Positions 10,940-23,100 of a stretch of DNA of 64,000 nucleotides are shown here, in pieces. Positions within the stretch are counted from its first letter, which is position 1; every line of letters starts with the position of its first letter. Source of the stretch: Theristus sp. LFF4_11 (taxonomy: Eukaryota > Nematoda > Chromadorea > Monhysterida > Xyalidae); assembly GCA_030248135.1 (NCBI GenBank), contig JASANC010003024.1, positions 1 through 64,000 on the forward strand. Direction: 5' to 3'. The notes under the pieces were generated by a model, which made no database searches, was not told where the DNA came from, and saw nothing but the letters and a program-made list of their open reading frames with translations. The position numbers were made by a program, and so were the translations under genes.

Positions 10940-12467
10940 ACAAAAAAGACGTTCAGAAGCCCAACGGTGTCAAATTTGACGTGTTTTTTTTAATTAATTG
11001 GTTCTTCGCGCAGTTCTGTTCATTCTTTATACCCTGCAAACACGACTGAGAACAAAATCCGGCAAAAAACTACGCCTAGTGTGCAACTGGTGTTGCCTTC
11101 ATTGAGAAGACAAACGGTGTCTTTGTTTATTCGGCCATAAAATGTATATGTTTAGTTGAAACACAAAAGAGCAGACCGATAATAAAACAATGAAAAAATC
11201 AAAGCATGCCGCACAGTCTATCTGGAAATTATTGTACAGTCAGCTGATTGGTCGATGCACCTCGACTTCCTCACGCTAATCTATTTTACAGGAACGGTAA
11301 AAATTTATTTGGAGCGAGGTTCGGAATTGGGGTGGATCGGTACCTGCTCTGTGTGTAGGGCTTCTACACACCACTAAAGGCCAAGTTCAATTGTAAAAGA
11401 CCGAGTTCACATTATACAATGAACGGGATTCTGTTGAAACAAGATTTTATTTGAAAGTGTGCAGCTTCCTGCTACTTTTTCGTGACAAAAAAAGTTCTGA
11501 AAAAAGCAAAAAAAAATAAAAACTTCAAACAAAAAAAACTAAAAACAAAAACAATTAATCAATCCAAAAATCAAATCAAAAAATAATCAAATATGTTTGA
11601 AAATAGGGATGGAAATTTTATAAATGCAAAAATAAGGTCCCAAAAACTCACTCGATCTAAAATAGTTATGTCGGCGTCATTGAAAAACAATGAAAAGCAC
11701 TCATCAGTTTGAAATGAGGTTTCAGATGAGAAACGTTTTACTGCAGGTTTTCAAATTGTAAAAATGCACAGGAAACCGTTTTTTCCGGTGAACATGTTTT
11801 CCATGGAATCCGGTTTCCGAAATAAAAAAGCATCAGAGCGCGAGGAACCAGTTGCATCGACTTATCAGCTGATTTTACGAGATTTACTGATAGGCTGTTT
11901 GTTCTGTTCTGTGATTGAGCGTTGGTGGTGGTGATAACGGTAAACAAAATATAACTGACGGTATTTTTGATCGCGATCGGGGAAGAGTTGAATGTAATAA
12001 TTAATGAATGTTCTGGTCTAATAGTCTGTGTTATATATAAAAATACAAAATAATTTTTCAAAAAATGCAAAACGCTATCAGTTTTTGGTTGCAATTAAAC
12101 AACGAAAGTTCTGGTGTTTTTGTCATTAGATTTAAGTTTTGTTCGGCACAAATCAACTTCTGAACAACAGATCCGCGCACTGTAAACGTTTACCGGGCAA
12201 TTATCTCTTTTTGTCTGATTTGTCCGTGGTGTCCACAGTGGTGCAGATTTTCCATGCACATAAGTTGTCTGAAAAAGCCCAAAGTTTTACCATAAAGACA
12301 CGAAATTTACGCAAATTTTGAAGAAAATAATGCAAAAGACAACGTACCGCGTTTGTGATGCGCCAGGTTTCTTCGCCATAAAGCTGGATATCGATAAACG
12401 CGTTGTAGTTTGAAAACTGGCTGCAATGACGAACTCAAGAAGGTGACGGCCAAGTTAACAACCAGTA
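10940..12467. other. Gene-free AT-rich stretch
   Basis: No splice-bounded coding exon on either strand. Includes an A-rich tract at about 11500-11590 and a small hairpin TGTGTGTAG...CTACACAC near 11350. Confidence 0.45.
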
Positions 12468-12664
12468 AAGGCCCGTTTATACCTGCCGAATGCGCGTGCG
12501 GCACGCACGTCACGGCGCGTCACGTCACGTCACGTGACGTCTCGTTCTTGGTGCAAAAATTTAGCTGTACGGCCCCGTACCGTCTTGTTTTAGGTTTTGT
12601 TTTCGTTCGAACCAGACGTACGTCAACGTACGTCTGCATACGTCAGGTATAAACGAACTGCCAC
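12468..12664. mobile_element. Foldback element (family C), short copy
   Basis: A 197-bp element opening GGCCCGTTTATACCTG and closing with the complement (CAGGTATAAACG) near 12645-12655. The inside is dense in ACGTCACG/CGTGACGT palindromes on the left and ACGTACGT on the right. It shares termini and the ACGTCACGT motif with 38356-38492 and 39653-40927. Confidence 0.7.
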
Positions 12665-12749
12665 ACGCAATGGAGCAGCTTGGCTCAGGGAGAAGCATGC
12701 CAGCGTGTGCAGTGTGAAGCAAGTATTTTTGTGTCGCAGCGCTGGGTTG

Positions 12750-13130
12750 ATGCACCATTGCGGCCTCATTGCGGCCCCGTTTGATTCCGGCACGGACAAT
12801 TTCGACCCGGCAAATTTTCTTTAGCATGAACAATAAACTGCTGGGAGGAATGATTTTTTTGCAAATAATCGCAATCGGCAGATTCAAAAATAAAAAACTT
12901 CAGCTTAATCTAATCCTAAAACTAAGAAACGTTGTTGTAGGTCTCCAAGGCCAATCCTTTTTTATAAAAGCATATCGGAAACCTGAATGCCGTGATTTTT
13001 TTATTGTGGTCATTTTTGGACTCATCACAGATCACGAAAAATCACCACTATTATAGTGATTTACTATTGCTCGTGCATTAAAAAATCGCGGGGGCGGAAT
13101 CGTTTGGGCCGCAATGAGCGGACAGCAAAT
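12750..13130. mobile_element. TIR element (family E), copy 1
   Basis: The left end carries CATTGCGGCC twice, then ATTCCGG and CAATTTCGACCCGG. The right end (about 13090-13126) carries the complement (CGGAATCG...GGGCCGCAATGAGCGG). The right half, read on the minus strand, matches 34627-34685 (GTGATCTGTGATGA, TCCAAAAATGACCA, AAATCACGGCA). It has no coding capacity. Confidence 0.65.
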
Positions 13131-13224
13131 CTATTCAGTTCGCAATTGAATACACGCCATATGTCGCAGTTACAAAGTGGACGAACAGGAAAATAGTTTT
13201 GGGTCCCCAAAACTTACCTCATTC

Positions 13225-13511
13225 TTACAAACTTGCCTGCAAACCTACCAAATCTTTCTTTGTGTCACTTCTCCTACTGTCACGACATTTGACAGTGTCA
13301 CACACTGCTATGCGCCATATGCGGTACGTACAAGTGCGAACACAAAAAAAATTCTAATCCGACTCACATGTATTCTGAGCGGCTGTTTCAGCAGGTCAAT
13401 CAGTTCAAGTCTTTCTGTTTGTTCGCCGCTGTGCGTCACTGCTGTGCAGCAACCGATCATGAGCATCAGCACCGCAACGACGTTCACACCGTGCCTCAAT
13501 GAATGCGCCAT
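13225..13511 (-). CDS. Possible small secreted peptide precursor (about 51 aa)
   Basis: A minus-strand exon 13511-13368 begins with ATG and encodes a good signal peptide (a positively charged start, then VVAVLMLMIGCCTAV). It continues as a hydrophilic segment (GEQTERLELIDLLKQP) and ends exactly at a strong donor CAT|gtgagt. The next acceptor (ttgcag before 13236) gives three residues and a TAA at 13225-13227, in a 19-nt exon (13236-13218) that itself ends in gtaagt. If right, the mature product would be about 25 residues. No dibasic cleavage or amidation site is visible, so it is not a typical neuropeptide precursor, and later exons may be missed. Signal peptide plus perfect donor is the main support. 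Confidence 0.35.
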
Positions 13512-14519
13512 ATCCTTGAGACTTCGAACAAAGCTTGCTCGCGGACTGAAATCACAAGCAAAATGGTGTCCAGATGCAGTGTGCGTCCTTTGATAATGAC
13601 ACGCTCACAGGCCCACTGACAGGTAAAACTCGCGCGTCTTCTTATATCATATTGAAGTGAAATTTGGATTAATTTCTTTCCAATCTGACGTTTGAACAGT
13701 TGCTAAACAATAACTGTTTCAAAAAGAGTATTTGAATTGTTGGTTTTCTGGGTATGTTATTCGCGCAATTGACAAACGCTGAAATCTGCGGTATGCGGCG
13801 CTGAACGTTTTTTGGTGAACAAGCGCACAGAACTCCATTTGATGACGCACGTCAGCACGTATGATCAAATTCCTTAGAGTGTGCGTCAAAATCGGTGTTT
13901 GAGTAGTATAACGAAATAAAAATTGATAACATTTCTGCGTTGTCACTTTTAATTGGGCCCCAACAGCATTGTGCAACCGCCGATTTAGTGGGTGTGAATA
14001 GCTCGTTTTATTATGGTTGATCAAGACAATTCATAGTTTGAAAAACCCGAAAATCGAAAAATCGCAATGATTCAAGCATAGAAAAAATCACCGGATTATG
14101 CCAGTCAAGAAAAAAGGACAAACCAATTCCGTGTTACGATTGAAATGCAACTGGCGCCACGTGCAAATTTGTGGTTCAACTTGCAGACAGCTGCTGAATC
14201 CCAGGAGCGTTTGAGCGTGGTTGCCGCTTTGCAAGTGACCCCCACCAGTTTTTAGCCTGAATGGCGTAAATTATAAAACAAGAAACCAAATTGGCTGTAC
14301 ACGCTTACTAAAGGGCATTCATGAAGCAGTGACGCGGTCAGCATAGTTACGCGGTCAATAAATACTGCCCTTAAACGGGTTCTCGTTTGAATTGATTTTT
14401 GCATAAAATCAACTTATGTGAGAGGCAAAGGTCGGATAAATTTATCCAAATTCATTAAAAATTGCAGGCGATCATGCAGGCGAATTTCAGGGCATCTCCC
14501 AAAAAACTTAACGGAACGT
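13512..14519. other. Gene-free stretch
   Basis: No coding exon supported. Upstream flank of the possible small secreted peptide gene on the minus strand. Confidence 0.4.
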
Positions 14520-15420
14520 TAACGCGACGCTTGACGTACCCATTAAGGAGTAGGGACAGTTCACACTTCACTTAACAATTCTGTAACGTTGACGTGTGCG
14601 ACAATTTACGTGTAGCAATACACATGACATTGAACGTGGCAATTGACGACGACACAATTGTCGTAAAAACAAAGCTGACGCGACATTTGCGTGCAAAATT
14701 GACGTTTATATCAACGTGATACCGTATTACCTCTAATAAACCCCCATGGGGGTTTATTTCTTCAGCGACTTCTGGGGGTGGGGGTTTATTTTTTGGGGGG
14801 GGGCTTTATTTTTGGGGGGGGGGGTTTATTTGGAAACCATTTTTAGGAGTGGGCAAAATGGCAAAAATACCTTCCATGGCAGGAAGGAAGTCGCAGAAAC
14901 TTCTACTCTACATATAAATTTCCTTTTACAACAGCCTTTTGTAATGAAATTACCATTAACTCATCCATTTGGGGCCTTTGGTAGCACAATTTCATCATTT
15001 TCACTGCAACCAGCCACTGAATTCGCTGGGTATGTGTTTCAAACAGGTTTCAATAATCCCCCATGGGGGATTATTTTGGGGGGGGATTATTTGGAAACTT
15101 GTCGAGGGGTGGGGGTTTATTTTGGGGGGGTTTAATTTTGGGGGGGGGGGTTTAATAGAGGTAATACGGTAGTAGTTGTCGTGACATTTAACGTGATAAT
15201 TGACATGACACTACGTGACAATTGACGTTTACATTGAACGTCATAATTGGCGTGACATGCAACATAATAATTTACATGACATTCAACGTAACAATTTTAA
15301 AACGTGACATTCAACGTGATAAAAAATGACTTGACATTCAGGTTGACCGTTGACGTGGTAAGCAGCGTGACAATTGACGTAACGTAAATTTTAACATGAC
15401 AGTTGACATGACATTGACGT
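14520..15420. repeat. Degenerate ACGTGACA minisatellite interrupted by a MITE
   Basis: From about 14520 to 14719 and again from 15175 to 15420 the sequence is a drifted tandem array of units such as TTGACGTGACA, CATTCAACGTGA and AATTGACGTAACG. The two halves are separated by the family D MITE (14720-15171), so the array existed before the insertion. Confidence 0.7.
14720..15171. mobile_element. C/G-rich TIR MITE (family D), copy 2
   Basis: A 452-bp element with terminal inverted repeats CCGTATTACCTCTAWTAAAC at both ends, each flanked by TA, as expected for a TA target duplication. The interior is the reverse complement of the core of copy 1 (4973-5437), including TTTTGTAATGAAATTACC and the CCCCCATGGGGG palindromes. 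No transposase is encoded. TA duplication suggests mobilisation by a Tc1/mariner-like or related enzyme; this is inference. Confidence 0.85.
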
Positions 15421-16406
15421 TTTTGATACAAAACGCAATCGGTCATATTGAATTTCACTTTATTTGTCACGTTAAATGTGGCGTGAAAGGTTGCACAAAG
15501 TTTTTGGTTGATTCAGGTGATAAACAGAAGTAGTTGCCTGCTAAATCGCCTGCAATTTTTCTCAATGGCGTGGGAAGGTTTCTTTACGAAAGAATGAATG
15601 AAAAGGTCTGAATGTAAAACTGTAACGAACTGCAGATAAACATAATCGAAAATGCATGCAAATGAACCAGAAGTGTGGTTTTGATTCACGTCTTGACGCG
15701 ACCCGTGAGACATTTGCAAAAATAGACACCACTGAGGTTGTTGATCATACAAATGAGACGAATTGAACCGTAGATAAACAGAAATGATTGATGTATCAAA
15801 AGAAATAGTCGCTTCTGTTTTCACCCACGGTGACATTTGACGTAATTGCAGTTGGTGTGCACCTCTGAAACATGGTGTCGAGGCTGCAGACTCGTTGAAA
15901 AATGAGAAATCAAAAATGTGTTCCATTTCATTTTTCTTTAACACTGAAACTCAGTGTACAAACATCCAGTTTCGCCCACTTTCTGTTGCTTTTGACGTAC
16001 GCACAGACTTCTTTTAAAATACGTACGTCAACCAACGGTGTCAGTGGCACAACAAATGCGTGTCAGTGTCATGCGCTTCAAATTACCGCCGATTTCTACC
16101 GTAAACTGCAACGTGTGTGCCGCTCGTTTTTGCGGAAACTTTTCAATAATTGGCTTCGTTGCGTGGCGATGTTTGCACGTCATCACATTGCCGCCCACCC
16201 AAACCGCCCGCATTGAACAACTTTAGGTACATTGGTTGAAACAAATTTTCAAGGTTTTTCAGGATGGAGTGATTAAAAAAGTCTTTTTTCGTTGTAGTTT
16301 TTTGAAACTCCAGAAGCCGCGTCAAAACAGCACCGACCGCAAAGCACTGGATGCACAGTCAAGTTTTTTTCAATCAAAGAATCAAAATCAATGTAGCTTT
16401 GCAAGT
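15421..16406. other. Gene-free stretch, 3' flank of the minus-strand secreted gene
   Basis: Short open frames near 16030-16215 on both strands have no splice context and are not called. Confidence 0.4.
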
Positions 16407-16412
16407 TTTATT
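16407..16412 (-). terminator. AATAAA polyadenylation signal (minus)
   Basis: TTTATT on the plus strand, about 270 bp beyond the stop of the secreted gene ending at 16680. Confidence 0.35.
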
Positions 16413-16679
16413 TTTCATAAACGCTATAAATCATATATCTGAAAGAAATGTCAGCACTGATTCAACGAGATCACGATAAAAAATGGCAAAAAACATATTT
16501 TGACTCTGATCGAAGGCTGAGCTACATACTGCAAATCCAATGCGTATTTCACTGAGACCAGTTACTGAACATTCTTGTCAAACATATGTTTAGTTGCCCG
16601 TCGTAGCTCAACAAAACTGTTTTGCAAAGATGTTCAGTAACTGCGCACTGTAAATTGTTGTCCTTTCTGGTGTCTGCCG

Positions 16680-19174
16680 TCACCGGCGCACTGGTTGGCC
16701 AGTGTGCGGTTTGTTGTGCACGTTGGAGGCCTTGAGCGAGCTGACGATACGCGGCAGTCGCATGAGCATCAGTTCGGTCTTGATGCGTTCGTTCAGCAGC
16801 CGGCACGTGTCCGGCCAGTGCACGTCCGCGAGCTTGCGGCCGGCGTCCTGCACGGCGTGCACGAAACTCACCAGCAGCATCTGCGAATCATATGCAAACT
16901 CAAATTGTAGGAAATCAACTGATTGGGTGGAGATCCCGTGTGATGAATGCTCTCTCTGTGCTGGACAGACTCCGCCTCCACAACAATGCCTGCACAGAAA
17001 ATAGGCATTACGTGATCACCAACCAATCAGCTATAATTTAGAGTTCGACTGCAGGGGCGATTACGGTTGCTTTCGAATTGCTCGTCTCTGATTGGTTTAA
17101 CCAGTATCGATGCAGATAGCATGTCAAAATGGCTGAACGGCATAAATCGCGCTCAAGAGTGTCACAGAGTGCACTTTTTAGAAAAGAGTTCGAAAAAGCG
17201 GCACTCCGCAACAATGAGGCACTGTAACACAGCAGAAAATTAAAAAAAACACGTTTCTAAAAGGGGAAGACATTGCGGCCGACCTCGCTGTAGAACTCGT
17301 ATGTGTCGTTTGAGCATTGTTGTCGTATCACAAGTGAATCGCACTGCATGGCACACATGATGAACCTGTGCTGGTCATTGTGAACACTGCGAAATCATCA
17401 CTGACTAGTCAACAAACAAACGTGTTGAGTTTCAGGAGAGTCCGCACAGAGACCAAAGAGTTCACTCAACATGGTGTTCAGTTAGTTCCACATGAAATTT
17501 TCACTCTGCTGACTATTTTCGTTGTCTTCCTTTCTTCCAATGTGGAAACTGATCAGTAATGCCAGTTGCATGTTCACAAACTATGCTCAAATTGTCGTGT
17601 CAAATTGCGCGTGCAACACCAATCACCACAGCGAATCTGTCATACCCGCAAGTGATCGGCAGATGTATGGTGACCAGCGTGTGCGCGCCAAACATCATCC
17701 AGCTGTAGAAGTTCGCCATCAACTGGTGTGCCGTGCGAGACATGTCGTTGCCGCACTGACGCTGGATGCAGCCGTCACGAGTCAGGTGCTGCAGACACTG
17801 AATGTGCGTCTGCGCTGCAAAGGTTGCTCGGTGAAAGTGACGTTATGTGAAAGTCCCATGGCCGCAAAAATCTGTAGCTGTTCGAAAATTCATTCAAAGC
17901 TCGTACATCCGAACCTTTTTTGTAAAATGTTTGGACATGCATCCGAACTTCAAGTACATTTATTGTAAATTTGCAAACAACTGGCCGTTTTTTAGCGCTT
18001 CAACGTTTTCGTTTCAGCGTCAATAATAACAACACACTCACCAACCGTTGTTCTGCGAATTGCAGACGTGTGCGTTGAACGCGTTCATGTCGATTGCCAG
18101 GTCGGTGTAGGTGTTCTGAGGGCAATCTGCCAAACACGTGCGATACACGTCCATGAAACTGAAAGAAAGCCGACACTCACGGTTTCTTGATCAAACGAAA
18201 ACACCGTGTGTCACCAGTCCACCATGACAATAATTTCATCTCAAAGAATCGCAGTTTTTTTTCAAATCTCAAACTCTGCGAACCTCAAATTTCTTTCAAT
18301 TGCCATAGCTGACGCGCTTTCCATTTGCAGTCTGTGAATTCTGTCATTCAACCGGTCCTTGACTAAAAACAACACGAACTGTTTTTTCAAACTTTTATTA
18401 TGAACTAACTAGCAATAGTTGAAATGCGAACTCGGCTGGCTGCCGATGAAATAGTAGATGTCGAGCGGGAAGAACGCGTGCACGGTGGTGCCGACGACAA
18501 CGTTGCGCAGGTTGCGCTGGCGCTCCGCGTCACAACTGAGCGCACACGCGCGTTCACGTTGCATCCTGCAAACAGAGGCAAACGCTGAAGATCAGTCACA
18601 TCCAAAATATGGTGTCCTTTCTGGTGTCCCGTCCGTTTTGGTGTCTCTCTGTTGTCCGGTCTTAGAAATGACCGTGGTAAAATAGGCAACAGAGCGGTGT
18701 ACCACGCTTACCACTAAATCGTCTTGGATACCGCGATCAGTGATGATTGTGGTACACTCTTCGTTCGTTTGTCACAATAAATGGACACTGAAAAATGAAG
18801 ACCCCCTAAAAAATGAAGGACACCAAAGAAGACACCATTTTGCGTGAGGCTTTGATTCTGATCAGTCAGATACAATGTACATTCACAGCTTATCTGTGCT
18901 ACTAATCCAAATAATATTCAGCAAACATTTCAAGTGTCAGCAGTTTTTTCGTCCACGCAGCGCCGCTGCCGCCAGCGTGGCTGGTCGCGCGATGCAGGTT
19001 CAGCTGATCGGTGGACACGGAGGCGTGGTGGTAGACATTGCGGTTGTGGTGGTCGTTGGTGGCGCACTGGGCGGCCAGCACCGTGGGGCACCACAACAAA
19101 GCGAACACGCACACACGCACGAACGGCACTGACAGGCGCAGGCGCTGCTGCTGAGCGCCACCATGTGCGGTCAT
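16680..19174 (-). CDS. Secreted cysteine-rich protein, about 270 aa
   Basis: Minus-strand exons: about 19174-18927 (signal peptide, VCVFALLWCPTVLA), 18565-18410, 18158-18046, 17814-about 17627 and 16880-16680 (TGA). From exon 2 on, phase is kept with donors GTTAGT and GTTGGT. The body has a cysteine pattern CALSC...FNYCYF...YRTCLADCP...VCN...IQCL...GCIQRQCG...ITCGY...DTCR, mostly paired C-x3-C and C-x5-C spacing in predicted helices. This resembles the helical Cys-rich extracellular domains of the nematode CPG4/DUF19 type, but I cannot confirm membership. There is no transmembrane anchor, so it is probably extracellular. The exon 1 donor and exon 4 end are approximate. A shorter reading is possible in which exon 2 runs on to the TAG at 18409-18411, splitting the locus into two genes. 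Confidence 0.62.
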
Positions 19175-19974
19175 AATATGCTTGGAACCGTCTCACCGCA
19201 TATTCCAAAAAAGGAAACAACGTACGTTGCAGCTGAAGTTCAAAAGTCAAAAACCCATATCAGCAAAGACACAACAAAGAACAAAAAAGCATCGCTGCGT
19301 TTTCCTGCGCTGCGGTCACTCTGCCAGTGCGTTTTGCGCGCATGCATTACAAAGACAGACAGAAAAGCACTTTTCAGGAATGCACGCTGCGCAGCACAGT
19401 TTGCTGTTTTTGTGCGTGTGCAATTTATGAAAAGTTGTGTTTCAAGGCGAAACTGTGTGGTTGTTATTGATTAAAAAATGTTTCTAAAATGTTTTTAAAA
19501 CTTTTTTATATCGTGTATGGTGCGAGTTTGTGCCATTTTCTGTTTTCGCTATATGTTGCAACAACAAGACAACGGCCCGAGCATGCATGTGTGTGAGTGG
19601 CCTTGTCCAAGTCAAACACACGGTGCACGTTCTGGATTTCAAAAAAGCTACATACAATGTAGATTCAGCAGTCTGATTGACTGAACACGATCATGCAATG
19701 ACAACTCAGATTCAACCGTACTTTTTACCTTGTTTGTTGCAGCGGCGCATACCGCGACCGGTTTTGGTTGCACTAACTCTCTTTGATATTATCGCCAAGA
19801 TGCGAAATCAATAAACTTTTTTAGTTTTTGATCATTTTTTAGATTATTCTTCAAAAAAATACATGGTGTTGCGGCGACACGCTGGACTGCAGCGTTTGAT
19901 ATTTTTATATTTTGTCGCAAAAAAATTTTGCGGGTGTGCTTTGAAACATATGAGAAAACCTGGATCCGTAATGT

Positions 19975-19980
19975 TTTATT
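19975..19980 (-). terminator. AATAAA polyadenylation signal of GPCR (minus)
   Basis: TTTATT on the plus strand, about 140 bp past the receptor stop at 20122. Confidence 0.45.
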
Positions 19981-20121
19981 ACAAAAAAAACGCAAAACAA
20001 AAAATCTCCAAAAACATTTGCCGTCAGTTTTTCACGTCGACTGACGTTACACTTTGTTTTTACGCAACCAATGACGCAGGCATAGAAACATGCATTTGTA
20101 CAAAACGACGAGCATCAGCAA

Positions 20122-23100
20122 TCACGCGTCCAATCGATTCATGCGAATCTCATCGAAGACGCCCTTCTTGCGGTGCTCGAACAACGCCGTCAGCTTGTGC
20201 AGCGGCGTGCGCTTCCTGGTCGGCGCCAACGTCCACGTCAGCTCGCTCAGTGTTTGCCCGTCGGCGCCAACTCCGAGCTGTGCATTGTGTTCTTGTTGTT
20301 GCTGCTGCTCGTCCAGATTCACACTGTTCGGCGGCGGCTCAATGTCAGCGTGCTCGGAGCTCTTCGACGTCTTGCTCTTGTCGAACAACACCGCGGTGGC
20401 GATGTCTGTCGGCGACATCAGCAGCATCGTGCCGCCCTTGACCAGCTGCCGCGTGGACATGCGCGTCTCGGACACGCTGCACTGCATGCGACTCGCTGAC
20501 TCCGCCTCCGATCGAGCGCAGCCGGCCAGTTCCTGCGACGGGAATGCATCGGCGATGACGAGATGCGGGCAGCTCTGCGCGAGCAGCGTCGTCTGCGCGG
20601 TGCTGTAGCTGAACTTGCTGCTTTTGGTCGGCGTCAACTCGTTGTTGATCGTGGACGTCTTCGTTTGCGTCGACACTTTCAACGGACCGACGCCCGCCGC
20701 TGCTTGCTCGTTTGACAGCGTGGCCTCGTTTACCCGTGCCGAGTGGTACAACTGACCGGTTGAGCCGCCGAACACCCAGCGGCCCATGTGCACCAGTTTA
20801 GCGAAACGCTCCGAGCTGCCCCAGCGGCACTTGTGGCTTTCTGTTCGGAAAATGAGAAAAGCATGAAAATCAAACAGCAACAAGTCAACTGTTTTTTTTG
20901 TATGTGGAAATAATCGCGATCTTCACACAAGTGTGATCACTGCAGTTGTATTGGTTACTCGACAAAAATTAGTTGAGCCTTTTGTTGAGTGGGTTCTTTT
21001 TCAGTACACTGAGAATACGTCGCGGGTGACAATTTCGCGTAGCATTTTTAGTTGCTGCACAATTAACAATTGTGCCGGGTTGCGCTGAATGATGCGTGGC
21101 TCTCATCTGCTCTATCCACCAACGTTCACATCGCCGCTAACCTCCAGTAGCGGACGCTGCTCTGCTCATCAACGGTGCCGCCGGCTGCTCAACGTTCAGC
21201 AAGAGCGTGCCGTTGTTGTGCTGGTGATGGCCGATCGCGAATCGTTGCTGTGCGTCAGAGGCGAACGCGACCAGCTGTGCGTGCGAGCGTACTCGACGCA
21301 GCGTGGTGGCGCGTTTCACTGTGATGCGCGGATTGTTGCCGCCGCCCAGCAGAACGTGGCTGCTGTGCTTCTGTCGTGGCACACAACAACACTTGCGGTA
21401 CAGCGTGCGCGTGCCCTGCTTCACCAGAGGCCACTGGAACAGGATGAAGATCCACGGGCTCACGCAGCTGTTCAGGTTGCCCAGCAGCATCAGGTGCGTG
21501 CTGACGAGCGCGGCTGAACTGCGAAAACGCCAACGGATGTGCCACTTGAATTGTTCGATAACCTTTACAGTCGAATTTTCAGACCTGGGCAGCTTTCGAA
21601 TTTGGTCACTAATTTGTCCAACCAGCTTCGTATAGCCGGACTCAAATGCCAGAATGCAAAAATTGCATCTGGTTTGGATCCACGACTAAACCTGCAAGAA
21701 TTCTGACACCAAATCAGCCAAAAGTAGAGCCATCAAACTCACGAATCAAGTTTGGCCAGAACGCATAGAGCAGATTGGTCAGGCAGAATGGCGCCCAGAG
21801 GAGGAAGTGCGTGCCGACGATGCAGATGGTCAGTTTCAGGGTGTCCAACTTCTGGCGATCCAACTGGCGGATCTGCTCGCGGCACGCATCGCTCAGCCGT
21901 TGACGCTCAACTGCCACTGCGTTCGGCGGCGGCGCGCCAATACGCTCCGCAGAGAGCTTGTGAATCTCTGCAATTTTTAAACGGCTGAAAAACCTGTGTA
22001 GTTACATCAAAAGCTCGTTTTAACGAACCATTTGTTGAACTGATTATTATTCTGCTTGACGTATAGCTTATTGGCGACACATGACACAAGAGTTATGACT
22101 GGCTGCGCTGATAAAACGTGCAATACACTTCAGTTCTGTCCGATTCTTTGAATCCAATCCTACACAATACATTGTGGGATAGTTTTGTGTCCTGAGCAAA
22201 CGTCACACCTTGATAGCAGATGTGATTCTGGAGTCCGGTCAGCTGCCGCCAGACGACGAGCGACACCAAACTGTAGAAGTAGGCCGCGAGCACGGTGGGC
22301 GCCAGCCACACGACCACCGCGAAGCCGGCGACGTGCATGTGCTGCAGGAACGGGTCGCCGAAGAACGGACTGCAGTCGGTGTAGTTCAAGCGTGACAGCG
22401 GCGCTGCCGCCACTGCCGTGTTCGTGCGTGCGCCGAAGTTCTCCTCGAAGTATAACTCATAATCGAACACCTCGTACGTTTTCAGCTCGTAGAAGATCAG
22501 ATTCGGCATCGGCACTGCGACTGCGAGCAGCCACGAGCCAGCGGCCAACAGATGCGCGCGGCTGAGGCGTGCGGACGCGAGGTTACGCAGCGGGTAGCAG
22601 ATCGCCTGGGATGGAGGTGGGAGGTTGGTGGAGTTGGTGAGAAAAAGTGGTTTTTTCAGCGCTGACCGCAAGTGAAAGATATGGAAATGGGGTTTGCACT
22701 TGTTCGGGCATTGGTGTTGACCGCTGCTACAAACTTGGCAACTGATTTAGCTATACGTGTTCATTGAATGAACGCTACTAATCGTCAACGCAATTTTTAC
22801 CAGCTAAATTAGTAGCTTAAAAATGCATATTGCAGCAAATAAATAAAGCTAAAATTAAATGAATAAAAACGGCTGAGATTAACCGTCGTTCAAAAGACAT
22901 ACCCAGTAGCGATCAATGGAAATGGAGACCAGCAGGAATGGACTGGCGTACATCGGCACAAGGCGCACGTAGCCGAACACTTTGCACGCCGCTGCGCCGC
23001 CGCCGAACAAAAAATCGGGTGCCATCTGCAAGAAAATGTGTAAAGAAAACTAGATGAGAAAACGCAATCAGTTACTTGGACAGATGAGGTCGCGAATACG

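Noticed and set aside
10196..10943. Long open frames on the minus strand opposite the 10.1-10.9 kb gene
   Set aside because: High GC suppresses stops in several frames. The plus frame has start, phase-compatible splice sites, stop and AATAAA; the minus frames have none of these in a consistent set.
13177..13593. 138-codon plus-strand open frame
   Set aside because: Low-complexity Ser/Cys/Leu composition with no splice context, and antisense to the signal-peptide exon at 13368-13511.
16028..16226. Short open frames on both strands
   Set aside because: No splice sites, domain or regulatory context; possibly decayed repeat sequence.
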